Below are positions 1 through 10,600 of a stretch of 64,000 nt of DNA, piece by piece. Source of the DNA: Lonicera japonica (lineage: Eukaryota; Streptophyta; Magnoliopsida; Dipsacales; Caprifoliaceae); assembly GCA_021464415.1 (NCBI GenBank), contig CM038463.1:3162001-3226000 (forward strand), in the 5' to 3' direction. Below the pieces are notes generated by a model. The model saw only the letters and a program-made list of their open reading frames with translations, searched no databases and was not told the origin of the DNA. Each line of letters begins with the position of its first letter. The first letter of the stretch is position 1. The position numbers and the translations under genes are program-made.

Positions 1-322
1 CATCATCCTTTTGAGCTACCTAGTTATTGACGATGTGAAATTTCTTAAAAAGATCGTATTTTTCTTCGTCGATTAGCCGATTTCCAACCCACTTGATGAT
101 GTTCGTGCGACTAGAGAAAGTCTGGTATGGTAGTGGTAATTGAGCAAAATGTGCACTAACCTCAGGTGAGTGAAGATAGTTCTATCACCAAGTTCGTCGT
201 GATCTATGATAGCGTTAAAGTGTTAGAGATTGAGGTCGTCTATCGAAGGCTTCTCAAAACACCTCTTGGCACCGTCGATTACGAAACATAATGGAAACTA
301 GATCAGATACAAAAACATATGG

Positions 323-874
323 TTAGAAAAACTCATTTGAACGATGAACAAGACACCAACCAGGGGAGCTGAACTGCCTAGGGACTCTCTTATTAATGGG
401 GTTGGGCTCCACGCTCCCGATTATAATGATTACATCACTATACATCCCTTTATGAGAAGAAGCTAACCTTTCGATTATCGAAGGCGAGGTAGGCCTAGCC
501 CTGAGATTCCACTTATCTTCAGATTGGCTGAAAAGATAACAGTATTTGATTTCGTTCAACCCTAATTGAAGATCGAACATACGATTCAATTCGGTTACCC
601 GAAGTATAATTCTAATTACGTTGAGGGTCAACTAACATATATGAAACCTCGTGTTAATAAGAAAATCGACCAAAAGAGGGTGTAAAGGTAATTTAAGCCC
701 GGCGGCTCTGAAAAATGAGATGTAAATGGGATATTGATTCTCAGGCATAGAATATATAGGGCTACCCCTAAAAGGATCTCCGTTATCTCTACACTCCCTC
801 CAAACTATTCCGATGGGGATGAAAGAGTCCTCAAACTCTAACATACTTGCCTTAGTTAAGGTGTATTTACCCAT
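323..874 (-). pseudogene. Remnant of plant 'putative gypsy type transposon' protein
   Basis: Two adjacent reverse-strand reading frames (632-874, then 323-631), separated by a stop, give one continuous protein-like stretch. The first part has the pattern 'YPIYISFF..AGLKLPLHPLLVDFL'. The second continues with a hydrophobic helix-like segment and 'LGLNEIKYCYLFS'. This order (flavour 'F..GL..PLHPF..D.L', then a block ending in a Y-x-F-S motif) is the pattern I associate with the plant domain annotated as putative gypsy type transposon (Transposase_28), found near the 5' end of large non-autonomous plant retroelements. Reverse-strand sequence from 322 to the window edge may be its continuation but is not open. 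The element's far end lies outside the window. The family call is inferred from pattern memory, not a search; a host protein relic is possible. Confidence 0.5.
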
Positions 875-1734
875 ATGAATAATTGATTGGTGGGAAACAA
901 AGACGAAATAATACGACTAGGGTTCGCTTTGGTGTACAGAGATAAGGAAAAAGAGAGAAAATTCGGGGCTAAGAGGAACTTACAGAAAATCGGTACCTAA
1001 TGACAGAAACGCAGCAGATGTGTATATTGACCGAAAAGAAATACTGGTCACAGAGAAACGAATAGAAACCCTAAAACTCTAGATAGGGAGATGAAGAAGA
1101 TAGAAGAAAAATTAACAATGGAAATGAAGGAACATACCTTTTATATTTTCTCACGCTCTTTCACTCTCTTCGCTCCCAAACGGAGTTTTCCCTTTTGAAA
1201 ATTCGCGCCCATGATGACCTTATTTAATGAGATAAGACAGCTGCTCCCAGTTACACTCAACCGTACGGACACGTGGACACAGCTGGCCCGCATTAAACCG
1301 ATCAAGAGACTGGCCGAAGATCGAGTTCAGTTTTGTAAAATCAAGCACCCAAGTCCATTAGCTCAGCGAAACTTAGGTGCTTGGGGAGCAATTATGGGAG
1401 CATAATTTTGGGATTGTTACTTGGGCCTAATAGTCAGGGACAAGTCCATAAAGCAAGCCCAAGAGATGGAAAGCGAACCATGGAAGAGGAAAATAGTCAC
1501 AATGACCTGCCGATCATAGTGTCAAGATCGGCAAGGACCCAGATGCCGAGATGGGCGCACCAACCAATACGAAAGGGACATTTGTACTTGCAAACACGAT
1601 CGAGGCATACAGCTGAGGTGGGCTCTTTAACGAATAACGACGAGACACCTGTACTGGAAGGCACAATCAGTGTTCGTTGCCGATATGGGCATCTGGACAA
1701 ATGGAAGTTCGACATTTGTAAAGTATAGAATTAC

Positions 1735-2190
1735 TTATGGATAAGGACATATTGTACACGTGAAAATGATATAATTGTTAATCAAGTAATACCCTTTATA
1801 GTCATTTTACCTTTAACCTAGCAAAGGTTGGTAACCCTTATTCTATACATATAAATAAAGAGGGATGGTTGAGGGGTAAGGGGTCTCGAAAAAATAGCAA
1901 GATACTCATTCCTATACATAACCACTATTCCCTTGAAAACAAGCATCACCATTGTAAAAGCTATTAAAGTTTAGTGAAGAACACCGACACACACTCAAGG
2001 ATGACGTACTACCGAATTGGATATAAGAGCCACCGGAGGAACCTACCCACACCAACAAAAATATCATTCTCGTTACCATCACTTTACTGTTCATTACAGC
2101 CACCTTTGCTAAGTTTGGTTGCCAACTTTATCAATTCGGGCCGATTCTGTCTTCTTTGGGCTTGGTCAGATTTACTCCACCCACAGTAAT
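1735..2190 (+). other. Possible LTR-like segment with TATA box
   Basis: A TATAAATA box lies at 1850-1857 on the forward strand, followed by a purine-rich stretch and C-rich short blocks such as CCACCGGAGGAACC. This resembles the promoter/R/U5 part of a plant LTR. No matching second copy is visible in the window, and the neighbouring coding remnant (323-874) is on the other strand, so assignment to a particular element is unsupported. Confidence 0.22.
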
Positions 2191-2274
2191 ATATAACTTT
2201 AAAGCATACAATATAATTTTTCAAAACAGTACTATATTATGACAAAGAGAATATTGTTTTAGCAATATAGTTAA

Positions 2275-3715
2275 AAATTAAGAAACATAAACCAAATTTG
2301 AAAGTTCAGTTTTAGTTTGGTTCGAATTTGGGTTCAATTTATAAATCTTCAAAAACCAAAGCCAAACCAAACTTTTCGGTTCAGTTTCAGCTCTATTTAG
2401 TTTTCATTTATTTTTTAAAAAAAAAATAAATAAATTTTAAGTCAACACTTATTTTGGTTAGAAAAATAATCCATCTGTACTTGCTATTACTTATTTTGGA
2501 TAGAAAAAATATTAACTTTTACATTATAATATAATTTCAATATTCATAAAAGGCAAAAAGTCAATTTCTTACTAAATCTCTGATAGTGTGTAAATTTTAG
2601 TAAACGTATTTAACCATTCATTTAATTTAATATGATAGGATTTGGTCTACATGGATTGTAACATGGATATTTGTGAGATGAGCAGCTACACTATAGGATG
2701 TATAGAGGTGGTTCAGCCCTGTTAGGGGTCTTATGTTAAACTTGTCGAATAAGCTTAGGAATCTTTGTATTAGAGTAATGTTATAAGTAGAACTAAATAC
2801 AATGATTCAACTAATCTAAACAAATTTTAAACCCAAAATAAATGCAGAGGCTGTGAGACAATGAATATAAGATACAATATTCTCTACAAACCCGTCAGCT
2901 AAACATTCATGAATCACTATATTCCCATCTCCTAATTTCCTAACAAATAATCTTCTTTCTTAGCAATAGCTGCCTATTTATGTTATTTCTTACAAAAATG
3001 CCTTCATATATATATATATATATATATTAGGCTTAAGCATGCTTAATCTCTTCAACTAAGGCTGTGGCTGCACATAATCTCTTGCCACAGTGGGTGACCC
3101 ATGCTTTGCACTTAAGTTACTGGATCCTTACTTCAACCACCTTGTTGTGGTGGTTAAATTGCATTTAATGCTGGCATGGTGTTCTGCAAGCAGTTATAGT
3201 GTTATGTTGTTAGATAACACTGTTAAACCCAATTGCTTCACTATATTATCCTGTAGCAAGCCTCCAGGATCCCTGGAATCTTGTTCCACAATCTTCGTCG
3301 GATGTTGTGAGTGCTTGAAAGTCGAAGTTGCAGGATCATAAGCCTACATTTCTCTTACGTAGGCCTGCCATGTCACTAGTGGAGCCTACAATATCTGCTA
3401 GCATGGCTTCTGCGTGGAGCGTTGACCCATTAACTTTGTCAAATTGAAATTTACCTTCATCAATCTTGTAAATCTTAGGAACATAAAGTTTTAGATAGTT
3501 AGGTAACATTATTTTCGAGTCACATATGCAATTATTCGGTTCAGTTCATTTTTGCAATTTTGCCCCTCAAATCCAAACCAAATGTATTCGGTTTTGATTT
3601 GATTTCTTTGTTTTGGTTTCAATTTTTTTCGGTTCATTTTTTTACGAATCGATTCGGTTCAGGATGGTTCGGTCATTCAATTTTTAGGTATACCACAACA
3701 CCCCTAGTTACCCTC
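2275..3715. other. AT-rich stretch bounded by GGTTCGG-rich segments
   Basis: Segments at 2300-2400 and 3535-3690 are rich in GGTTCGG/CCGAACC-type motifs in opposite sense, and the right side ends in ACACCCCTAG. Such repeated CGGTTC motifs next to a terminal CCCCTA are typical subterminal sequence of small hAT-like elements. I find no matching left terminus or target duplication, so this could be two unrelated fragments. The interior contains a (TA)n run near 3007-3030 and no convincing gene. Confidence 0.3.
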
Positions 3716-4344
3716 TTAATATTGTTGGTACAATTAAAATTATATTTAAAATTCATATTATATTATATTATATTCGTCCATTTCACTTAAGGACTTTTTA
3801 GTTCTTAAATACATACCAACTATTTTGAGGGGATAAACAAATAAATTTGTTGATATTACTTGGTGAAAATAATATCCCTGATTAGTAAACTATTTTCACT
3901 AAATTTCATCAAAAAAAAATTCAACTATGAAATGGGTTAATTAAATATTTAAAATTTTAATGGCAAGAAATACGCATATATATCAATTTTTTGGTTAACT
4001 CATGTCTTGATTGGTTTTTAAGTTGAAATTTGGTGGAGATAATCTACTAATTACAGAGATTATCTTCACCAAGAGAATTCATCTATTTATCACCTCAAAA
4101 TGGTTGATCCGTATTTAAAGATCAAAAATTAATTTTTCGAGGAGGAGATTGTATATTATATTAATATTATATTTTATGTATACAAGCACTGCTATTATTT
4201 AATTTAGTTTTTTGACAATATTAAAATTAGTGAATTGTTTTACATACAAAGTCAAAAAGTATAACTCTTAATTTGAGATATAAACAATAATTATTTTTTT
4301 TCAAAATTATGGGTCAATATAAAGATTGTTTAGAGCCCCAAAAA
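3716..4344. other. AT-rich intergenic sequence, nothing recognised
   Basis: This stretch is low-complexity AT-rich DNA with no open frame of note, no tRNA-like boxes and no repeat that I can pair within the window. Confidence 0.5.
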
Positions 4345-4961
4345 TGTCATAGCTGACTGTCATGGGGCATCCTTTGATGGCCCATAGAAGGCCACGTGAG
4401 TGATTGAGCTAACCATTAGTCCAACCAAATTCATTAGAAAATTATTTACAAGGAACAACCAATATGCAACAATAATAATTTAAAAGAAAATTTGAGCATA
4501 AATTGAAATTACTTCATTGCAATAAAATTGATTACATGGAACACTATTACAACTTAAAATATAGTAAGAGCTTGAAACAGAGTGCTAGTCAATGTGCACT
4601 GGTAGGCAACTCGAGTGTGAGCGTATAGTCCTATCTTCACAAATAACCACGTAATAAAAAACCAAAATTATAGCAGTGCACGTTGACTTACAAAAGTTAC
4701 AAGAAAATGTTTCCAAAATAAAAGAAAATGATTACAAAGGAAATTCCTAGATCTATTTATATGGAAACAATATTTACATATAAGAAAACACTTCTCCAAA
4801 AAACTAGCCAATAGCCAAGGTTATAACTCCTAATTGATGTTGGATGGCTAGATGCGATTGCTAATGCTGGATGGCATGCTAAACCGTGCTGTGCTTGGTC
4901 ATGTGCACGCGTCATTAAAGTGTAGTCGGTCACGGGTGTTATCGGGAGGCACCCTGTGACA
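4345..4961 (-). repeat. 3' LTR of the truncated gypsy element
   Basis: On the reverse strand the sequence starts TGTCACAGGG directly after a G-rich polypurine tract and ends GCTATGACA, giving matching TGTCA/TGACA inverted tips as expected for an LTR. Near the outer end the reverse strand reads TTTATTGCAATGAAGTAAT, a common plant LTR U5/polyadenylation-type pattern. No partner LTR is in the window, so the outer boundary (4345) rests only on the terminal motif. Confidence 0.5.
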
Positions 4962-5168
4962 TCCTCCCCCACTAGAGTTGTTGATGCCCTCATCAACTTA
5001 TTGAGGTATATAGCAATCAGGTACTAGAAGGCAAATAGGTCAGATGTTATTTCCCCAGTGTTATCCTATGGATCCCCTCCTTCTCATTTAACTAAAAACT
5101 CTTGATATTGTTTATGAGAAGGGTTATAATTCGGTCGGCAAGGATGGCTTCCACTGACTTCTTCCTTT

Positions 5169-6300
5169 CTATTTTAACCTTAAACAATTAGAATCTTTCC
5201 AAGATAGATCAGTTGTATCAGCAAAATACAGTTTCAACGTGTTGACATTAAACACGGGGTGAACCTTCAACCAACTAAGGGGTTCAACTCTATAAGCAAC
5301 TTTGCCGATCTTCTTCACAATCTTTAGTGGCCCCTCGTACTTTTGCAAAAGGCGCGGATCGCAGCCCCTTAAGAACTTTCTATCTTGGGGGAGGAGCTTT
5401 ACCATTACGAGATCTCCTACCTAGAACTCCAAAGATCGTCTTTTCTAATCTGCGTGCTTCTTTATCCGATAAGTGGCTTTCTCTAAATACGAACGAGCTA
5501 ACTTGATATTTCGTTTCCAATCTAAAGAGAAATTGTGGGCTCTAGGAGATTTCGAAGCTGGCGCCTAATTAACAGTGTGATGTAAAAATTTTAATGGCAC
5601 TCTTGCCCGACCCTGAGTTATTTTAGGCATTAAAGCATAGTTGAGCCATAGTCAATAACTTTACCCAATTCCATTGTGTGGCACTAGCGAAGTGGCACAA
5701 ATATTCCTTGAGCATTGTATTTTATCTTTCAGTCTGTTCGTCGGACTGAGGTTAGTAGTTGGAGCTCTTACACAACTTAGAGCCAAAAATCTTTAAGACT
5801 TCTTTCAAAAAAATAAATCTTGAACCGCGAGTCCCAATCACTAACAATACTCCAAAGGATGTCTCAATACTTAACTGTGTTGTCTCCTTGCCAGACGTGT
5901 TCTTTGAAACCCAAATAAAAGTGGCATAATTTGAAAACCGATCAATGACTACAAGGACAATTGTCAAGTCTTCCACCTTGGGCAGACCTGATATGAAGTC
6001 AAGGGAAATGTTCCCCCAAGGTCTTTCTGAGATGGAGAGTGGTTCCAATAACCCAGTTGGTTGTCTCCGCTCAATCTTGTCTTGTTGGCAAATTATGCCA
6101 GTTCTAACATAACTCTACACATCTTCTTCCATTTGGGGCTAGTAGCAACCTTACTTGATGAGGGTCAATGTTCTTTCTTGTCTAGGGTGTCTCGCCTATC
6201 ATGTATCATGATATTCTATAATAAGAGTATGCCCCAACTCCCCTACTCGAGAAACAAAGAAGTGATTTTCCTTTGTTGAAATAAACTTATTGTCCAACTA
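5169..6300 (-). pseudogene. Integrase remnant (Ty3/gypsy)
   Basis: The reverse strand at 6048-5752 encodes an integrase-core start ('SLDFISGLPKV', then 'VLVVIDRFSNYATFI'). The first catalytic Asp in 'LDFI' is present, but the frame is lost before the second Asp. Upstream (about 6300-6060) the zinc-binding HHCC region is recognisable across shifted frames by 'ANKTR'-like remains of the usual C-x2-C-QQ-x-K. At 5405-5169 the C-terminal region retains 'YEGPLKIVKKIGKVAYR' and 'LKVHPVFNV', the typical end of plant gypsy integrases. The intervening core is broken by frameshifts. I see no chromodomain downstream. It cannot make an active enzyme. Confidence 0.75.
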
Positions 6301-6332
6301 GAACTACCATGTCTTCCCTTTTTTGACCATCT

Positions 6333-6782
6333 TTAATAGTTGAGCGGAAAAATATCTTTCAGTAGTGCTTCCTTGATTTTGCTTCGGATTTTAGTGGATA
6401 TTTGATTGTCAATTCGAATTATGGTATTGAGGAACGCGTTGACATGTTGGTTAAACTCAACTCTGCGGCTCAAAGCATCTGCTACTTTATTAGTCGAACC
6501 CGTTTTGTACTCCTGCCAAAAGTTGAATTTGGCTAGTAACTTTTGCCACCTTGCTTGTTTATAAATCAACTTTAATTGACTAGGGAAGTGGCTAAATGCA
6601 GAGTCATCCATCTTCACAAGAAACCGAGAACCGAAGAGATAGTGCCTCCATAACTTTAAACAATGGACAATTGCGGATAATTCTTTCTCGTGGTCTGAGT
6701 ACCTCTTCTCTGTGGCGTTGAGCTTACAACCCTCGTATGTCACTCGATGACTTTCTTGCATTAAGGGCCACATCCATAACAT
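6333..6782 (-). pseudogene. RNase H remnant (Ty3/gypsy)
   Basis: About 149 codons are open on the reverse strand. Typical gypsy RNase H/connection features are visible: 'NATEKRYSDHEKELSAIV' (E of the active site and the H-x-K-E-L block), 'LKLWRHYLFGSRFLV' and 'KQARWQKLLAKFNF', then 'GSTNKVADALSRR' (the final Asp block). The N-terminal part with the first catalytic Asp is degraded upstream of 6782. It lies between the reverse transcriptase and integrase remnants of the same element. Confidence 0.75.
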
Positions 6783-6860
6783 TTGTATGCACTTTGAAAA
6801 GCTTGGTCACATCAGGCAGAGAAAGAACGAGAACTTCAGACTATCTTTCTTTAAAGCATT

Positions 6861-7637
6861 GGAAGTAACTTGGCACCCATAAACTAGTCCCAAACTTTTA
6901 ATTTCTTTAAAAGTTTCGTTAAAGGCACTGTGATACCGGAGTAATTTTTCACAAACTTCCTATAGTAATTCGTAAGTCCAAAAAAAGAACGGAGTTCTGA
7001 CACATTAGTAGGCACCTGCAATTATTGAATAATCTTGACCTTAACCAGGTCCATTTGCACTATCCCTTGCTCAATGATGTGGCCAAGAAATTTGACACGT
7101 TTCTGCTCAAAAAAGCACTTCGACAACTTATACAGATCATGCTTTCAGAGTCTTTCAAATATCCTTCTCAAGTGCTCTTCATGCTTATCCATGCTTTCAC
7201 TGTAAACAACAATGTTGTCGAGATAAATTACGATAAAATCATCCATGCAGACCCTAAGAACTTGATTCATTAGAATGCTAAAGGTGACTAGAGCATTAGC
7301 TATCCCAAATGGCATAACAAGAAATTCATAAGTTCTATATATAATAACGCACGAGATTTTTCCTCGTCCTTCATTGCAATACGAACTTGCAAATACCTAG
7401 ATATAAGTTTGAGCTTTGTGAATACTTTTGCACCACTGAGTTGATCGAGGCAATCGATTACCAAAAGGATGGGATAGTTATTCCTTATAATTACTTTGTT
7501 TAGAGCTCGATAGTAGACACACTTTCTTAAGGAAAAGGATGAGGGCTTCGTACGATGATTTGGCTTGTTGCATTAAACCCACGTCTTGTAATTCCTTTAG
7601 CTGTTTTCAAATTTTGGTCAGCTCAAGCTGGGACATA
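6861..7637 (-). pseudogene. Reverse transcriptase remnant (Ty3/gypsy)
   Basis: Reverse-strand translation in pieces gives 'MSQLELTKI' (compare the usual M-x-P-x-E-L start), 'YRALNKVIIRNNYPI', 'MPFGIANALVTF', 'DDFIVIYLDNIVVYS', and then 'LGHII' and '[17 protein letters not shown]'. These are the ordered motifs of gypsy reverse transcriptase. The catalytic YxDD box (7225-7214) reads YLDN, so the second Asp is replaced by Asn. There are also in-frame stops. The sequence ends abruptly at the start of the domain, so gag and protease were lost by truncation or rearrangement. Confidence 0.8.
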
Positions 7638-7759
7638 TAGTAATTAGCCATGAGGAATAAGGAAATGAAAAGTTGGGTAAGGATATAACTATACCTTCCA
7701 AAAAAAAAACGTGTCTTTATAATGTATAAACATGTGTCTTTATGACTACAATATATTGG

Positions 7760-9522
7760 TAGGGCCGTGTACGATCCGGTTGACCGGACCATTGACCAAT
7801 AGACTGGACCGGACCGAGCACTCTGGTCCTAGGAATTTTTGGACCAGACTGGACTAAACATGCAATCAAGACCGGACTAGACCGGACCACTTTAAACGGT
7901 CTGGTCTCGATCGGCTAAATGGTTTGGGCTCTTTTAAAGGGCTATGGCAGTGCATTATTGGGCTGTGGCAGTGCATACATTCCAAGACAATTTATAATCT
8001 TTAGTTCATATATACCTGCAAAAAATCAATTCCCAAAACCTATAGAATAAAGTCTCAATAACCATACTATAATATAAAACAAACACATGCAAAGTAGCAA
8101 TCCATAAAATAAACTCCCATTAAAATAAGCCAACTTGTGATTGATTCACATCCACATTTAGGAAAAAAATTAGAGTAAAGAGAACTCAAATTTCCAGCAA
8201 TATAACAAGTAAACAATACTCAAATTTCCAGCAAATCGAACAACCAAACAACCTCTATTTATTAATCAATCACAAAATAGAGTTGCCGCGACTCTGATTA
8301 AGTGAGCTCAGCTTAGTATCCACCTAGTTACATAAATCCAAATCATTTGAGACAGAGCCTGCTTTCAATGGAAGTTCTAACTTGAACTAGATTTATTAAA
8401 AATATGAAAATGTAAGTATGCTTAAAGACAAATATAAGTAGTAGCTTAATTGAAAAAGTTTTTCTCTTTGGCTTTTTGCAATTAAATTAACCTTTTCACC
8501 TACAGCTACTAATTAACCCTTCCCCTTCATGTACCTATTCTCGATATTCTTCTTCTCTCTCTCAAGTCTGTATCTGAATCACGGCCAGAGAAATCGATTC
8601 AGATTTAATTTCTCCCAAGTTTCATTAATCAAAATTCAACCTCCTGGTTCTTCTATATATTTTATTCTATAAATTAATCTTTCTTTATCTCTTAATCTAT
8701 ATACATACATACATACACACACATATAAGTCTATATATATATATATATATCTCCATCTCCATCTCTGTCTTTTTTTTATTGATGGAGTATATATTTGATA
8801 AAGAGAGAGAGAGAGAGATCGAACAAGAGATAGATAATGATAGAGAGAAGCGTACTCATGCTGGTTGAGGTGGCCTGGTCGCTAGTAGGTGGAGCCGTGG
8901 AGGCCAGTCGACGAGAGAGAGAGATCGGAGAACTATGGGAAAAGGGGGGTGTGCGGTGCGGCTGTGTTGCTGGTGCCTGATGGAGGTGGCCTGGCCTAGT
9001 GGTGGGTGGAGGCGTGGAACCGTAGAGGCGAGAGAGAACGAGATAGAGAGATATCGAAGAGCTGTGGGAAAAGGGGGGGTGTGCGGTGCAGTTGTGTTGC
9101 TGGCGCCTGGTGGAGATGGCCTGGCCGAGTGGTGGGTGGAGGCGTGGAACCGTGGAGGTGAGAAAGGACGAGATATATAGAGAGAGAGAGATCGAAGAGC
9201 TCTGTTGTGTGGCTGTGCGGCTGTGTTAAGGGGGAAATGGTATTAAGTTAGGGTTTGATAAGGTATTAAGGATTTAAGGTGTATCTAGGGTAAATGTATA
9301 TAATATAAATTTAAATATATATATATATATATATATAAATTCACTTCAGTCCGACCTTTTTGTAAATTATTTTCTTTGGACCGTGTACCAGACCGTTTTA
9401 CTTCAGTCCATTAAAATTTGGATTGGACCGGACCGTTGTACACATGAAGACCATAAAAAGCCTTATAATTTGGTCCGGTCTGGTCAGTCCATTTGGTCCG
9501 ATCCGGTCTTTGCACACCCCTA
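7760..9522. mobile_element. hAT-like non-autonomous element with TSD TATATTGG
   Basis: The left end TAGGGCCGTGTACGATCCGG and the right end (reverse complement TAGGGGTGTGCAAAGACCGG) form an imperfect terminal inverted repeat. It is followed inward on both sides by many copies of GGTCCGG/CCGGACC-type motifs. Immediately outside, TATATTGG occurs at 7752-7759 and 9523-9530, a perfect 8-bp duplication as expected for hAT transposition. There is no transposase; the interior is AT-rich plus a GC-rich tandem repeat (8865-9227) and (TA)n/(GA)n runs. The superfamily is inferred from TSD length and subterminal motifs. Confidence 0.7.
8865..9227 (+). repeat. Three-copy GC-rich tandem repeat (~115-130 bp unit)
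   Basis: Units begin at about 8865, 8981 and 9111 with TGG/TGAGGTGGCCTGG and contain GTGGGTGGAGGCGTGGA, a GA-rich run, GAAGAGCTGTGGGAAAAGG and GTGTGCGGTGC. Copies 2 and 3 are very similar; copy 1 is shorter and more diverged; copy 3 is truncated. The composition is markedly more GC-rich than the surroundings. An open frame across it (8935-9180) simply repeats with the unit and is not treated as a gene. Confidence 0.85.
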
Positions 9523-9530
9523 TATATTGG

Positions 9531-10600
9531 GGAGGAAGCATCTCATGCATTTGGTAGAAATGATGGCAAGAGTTCTTCCAACCAATTTTCTCTTATATAA
9601 AACCATCTTTAATTTCCAAAAAGGAAAACAAAAATTTATTAAAAGGTTCCCCATAATTTAAGTTCTAAGATGACCTAAATAATTTAATTCTAGTTTGACA
9701 AGAGGTTATAATTGAGTAATCACGTTGAAAATGGAATCAGCATCTAATTTGATCACGCTCAGCAGAAGACCTTAGGGTTGCAAGTTCACTCTTGTTCACA
9801 GAACGGCTAATAAAAAAACTGAGAATGGCCAAACTGGGTCATGGCATTAGTTGCAACCGTTCGGTTTTTGAAGAACCTAATTCGGAGCGGATTTGTGATT
9901 TTCTTCTTTTTAAGGTGGGCTAAACTAACAAATATATATATATATATATATATATGTATACTTTCCAAAAAGTTGACAGTCAACAAAAATATTTGTTTTC
10001 AATTACTAATATCTGATTAAGGAGACAAATTTAATTTAATCAACGCAGACATGACCGGCTCTGAAACATCTCATCTCTATCATCATCATGTGTAGGCATC
10101 GGATAAAGAGATGAGGAAATGGCACTGAAAATTACTTTCTCAAGGTCACGTGAACAACATGTGGCACTGACGAGTTTGGGGGCAGTTTACGTGACCATGG
10201 CCACTTACTCCAAGGCCGACTCAACCTACCGGACTAAACATGGAGGGCATTAGGTCCAAACCTAAACCCAGCACCAGAAGTCCAAAATCAGAATGCCCAA
10301 ACCAGGCGCAACTCGTGAAACTACAGAACTGATAAGGCAAATAGAGGGGGAAGCAGTAAGTGAAGATAGCTAAGCATCATAATGTTACAAGACCGTTTCT
10401 AACAAGGCTATGCATCTATTCAGTCAAAAACATCTCTGAACAAGGTTTTAGCACCATGCTAAATATGTCCGAAGATATTAGAAAACTAGCAAGTGGCAAA
10501 ATATACTAGAAAATACAAGGTCTAAAAGTGAAGAAAAATGAAGGGAAAATATTCTAGAAAAGCAAGACAAAAGGAAAAGTAATCAACTTAATCAAACCTA
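9531..10600. other. Intergenic or 3'-flank sequence, nothing recognised
   Basis: This is AT-rich DNA with a (TA)n run at about 9931-9956 and no recognisable gene. The segment just below 10600 is the likely 3' untranslated/downstream region of the reverse-strand RRM gene; I could not pick a polyadenylation site with confidence. Confidence 0.4.

Larger units (their letters stand above)
4345..7637 (-). mobile_element. 5'-truncated Ty3/gypsy retrotransposon remnant
   Basis: Reading the reverse strand from 7637 down, recognisable reverse transcriptase, RNase H, integrase zinc-binding/core and integrase C-terminal segments appear in the Ty3/gypsy order. They are followed by a polypurine tract (GTGGGGGAGGATG, about 4974-4962) and an LTR (4961-4345). 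Gag, protease and the 5' LTR are absent. The element stops where reverse transcriptase begins, about 120 bp before a hAT-like insertion (7760). All domains carry stops or frameshifts, so it is not autonomous. Confidence 0.75.

Noticed and set aside
8935..9180. Open forward frame of 81 codons.
   Set aside because: It lies wholly within a three-copy tandem repeat and its product repeats with the unit; no independent coding evidence.
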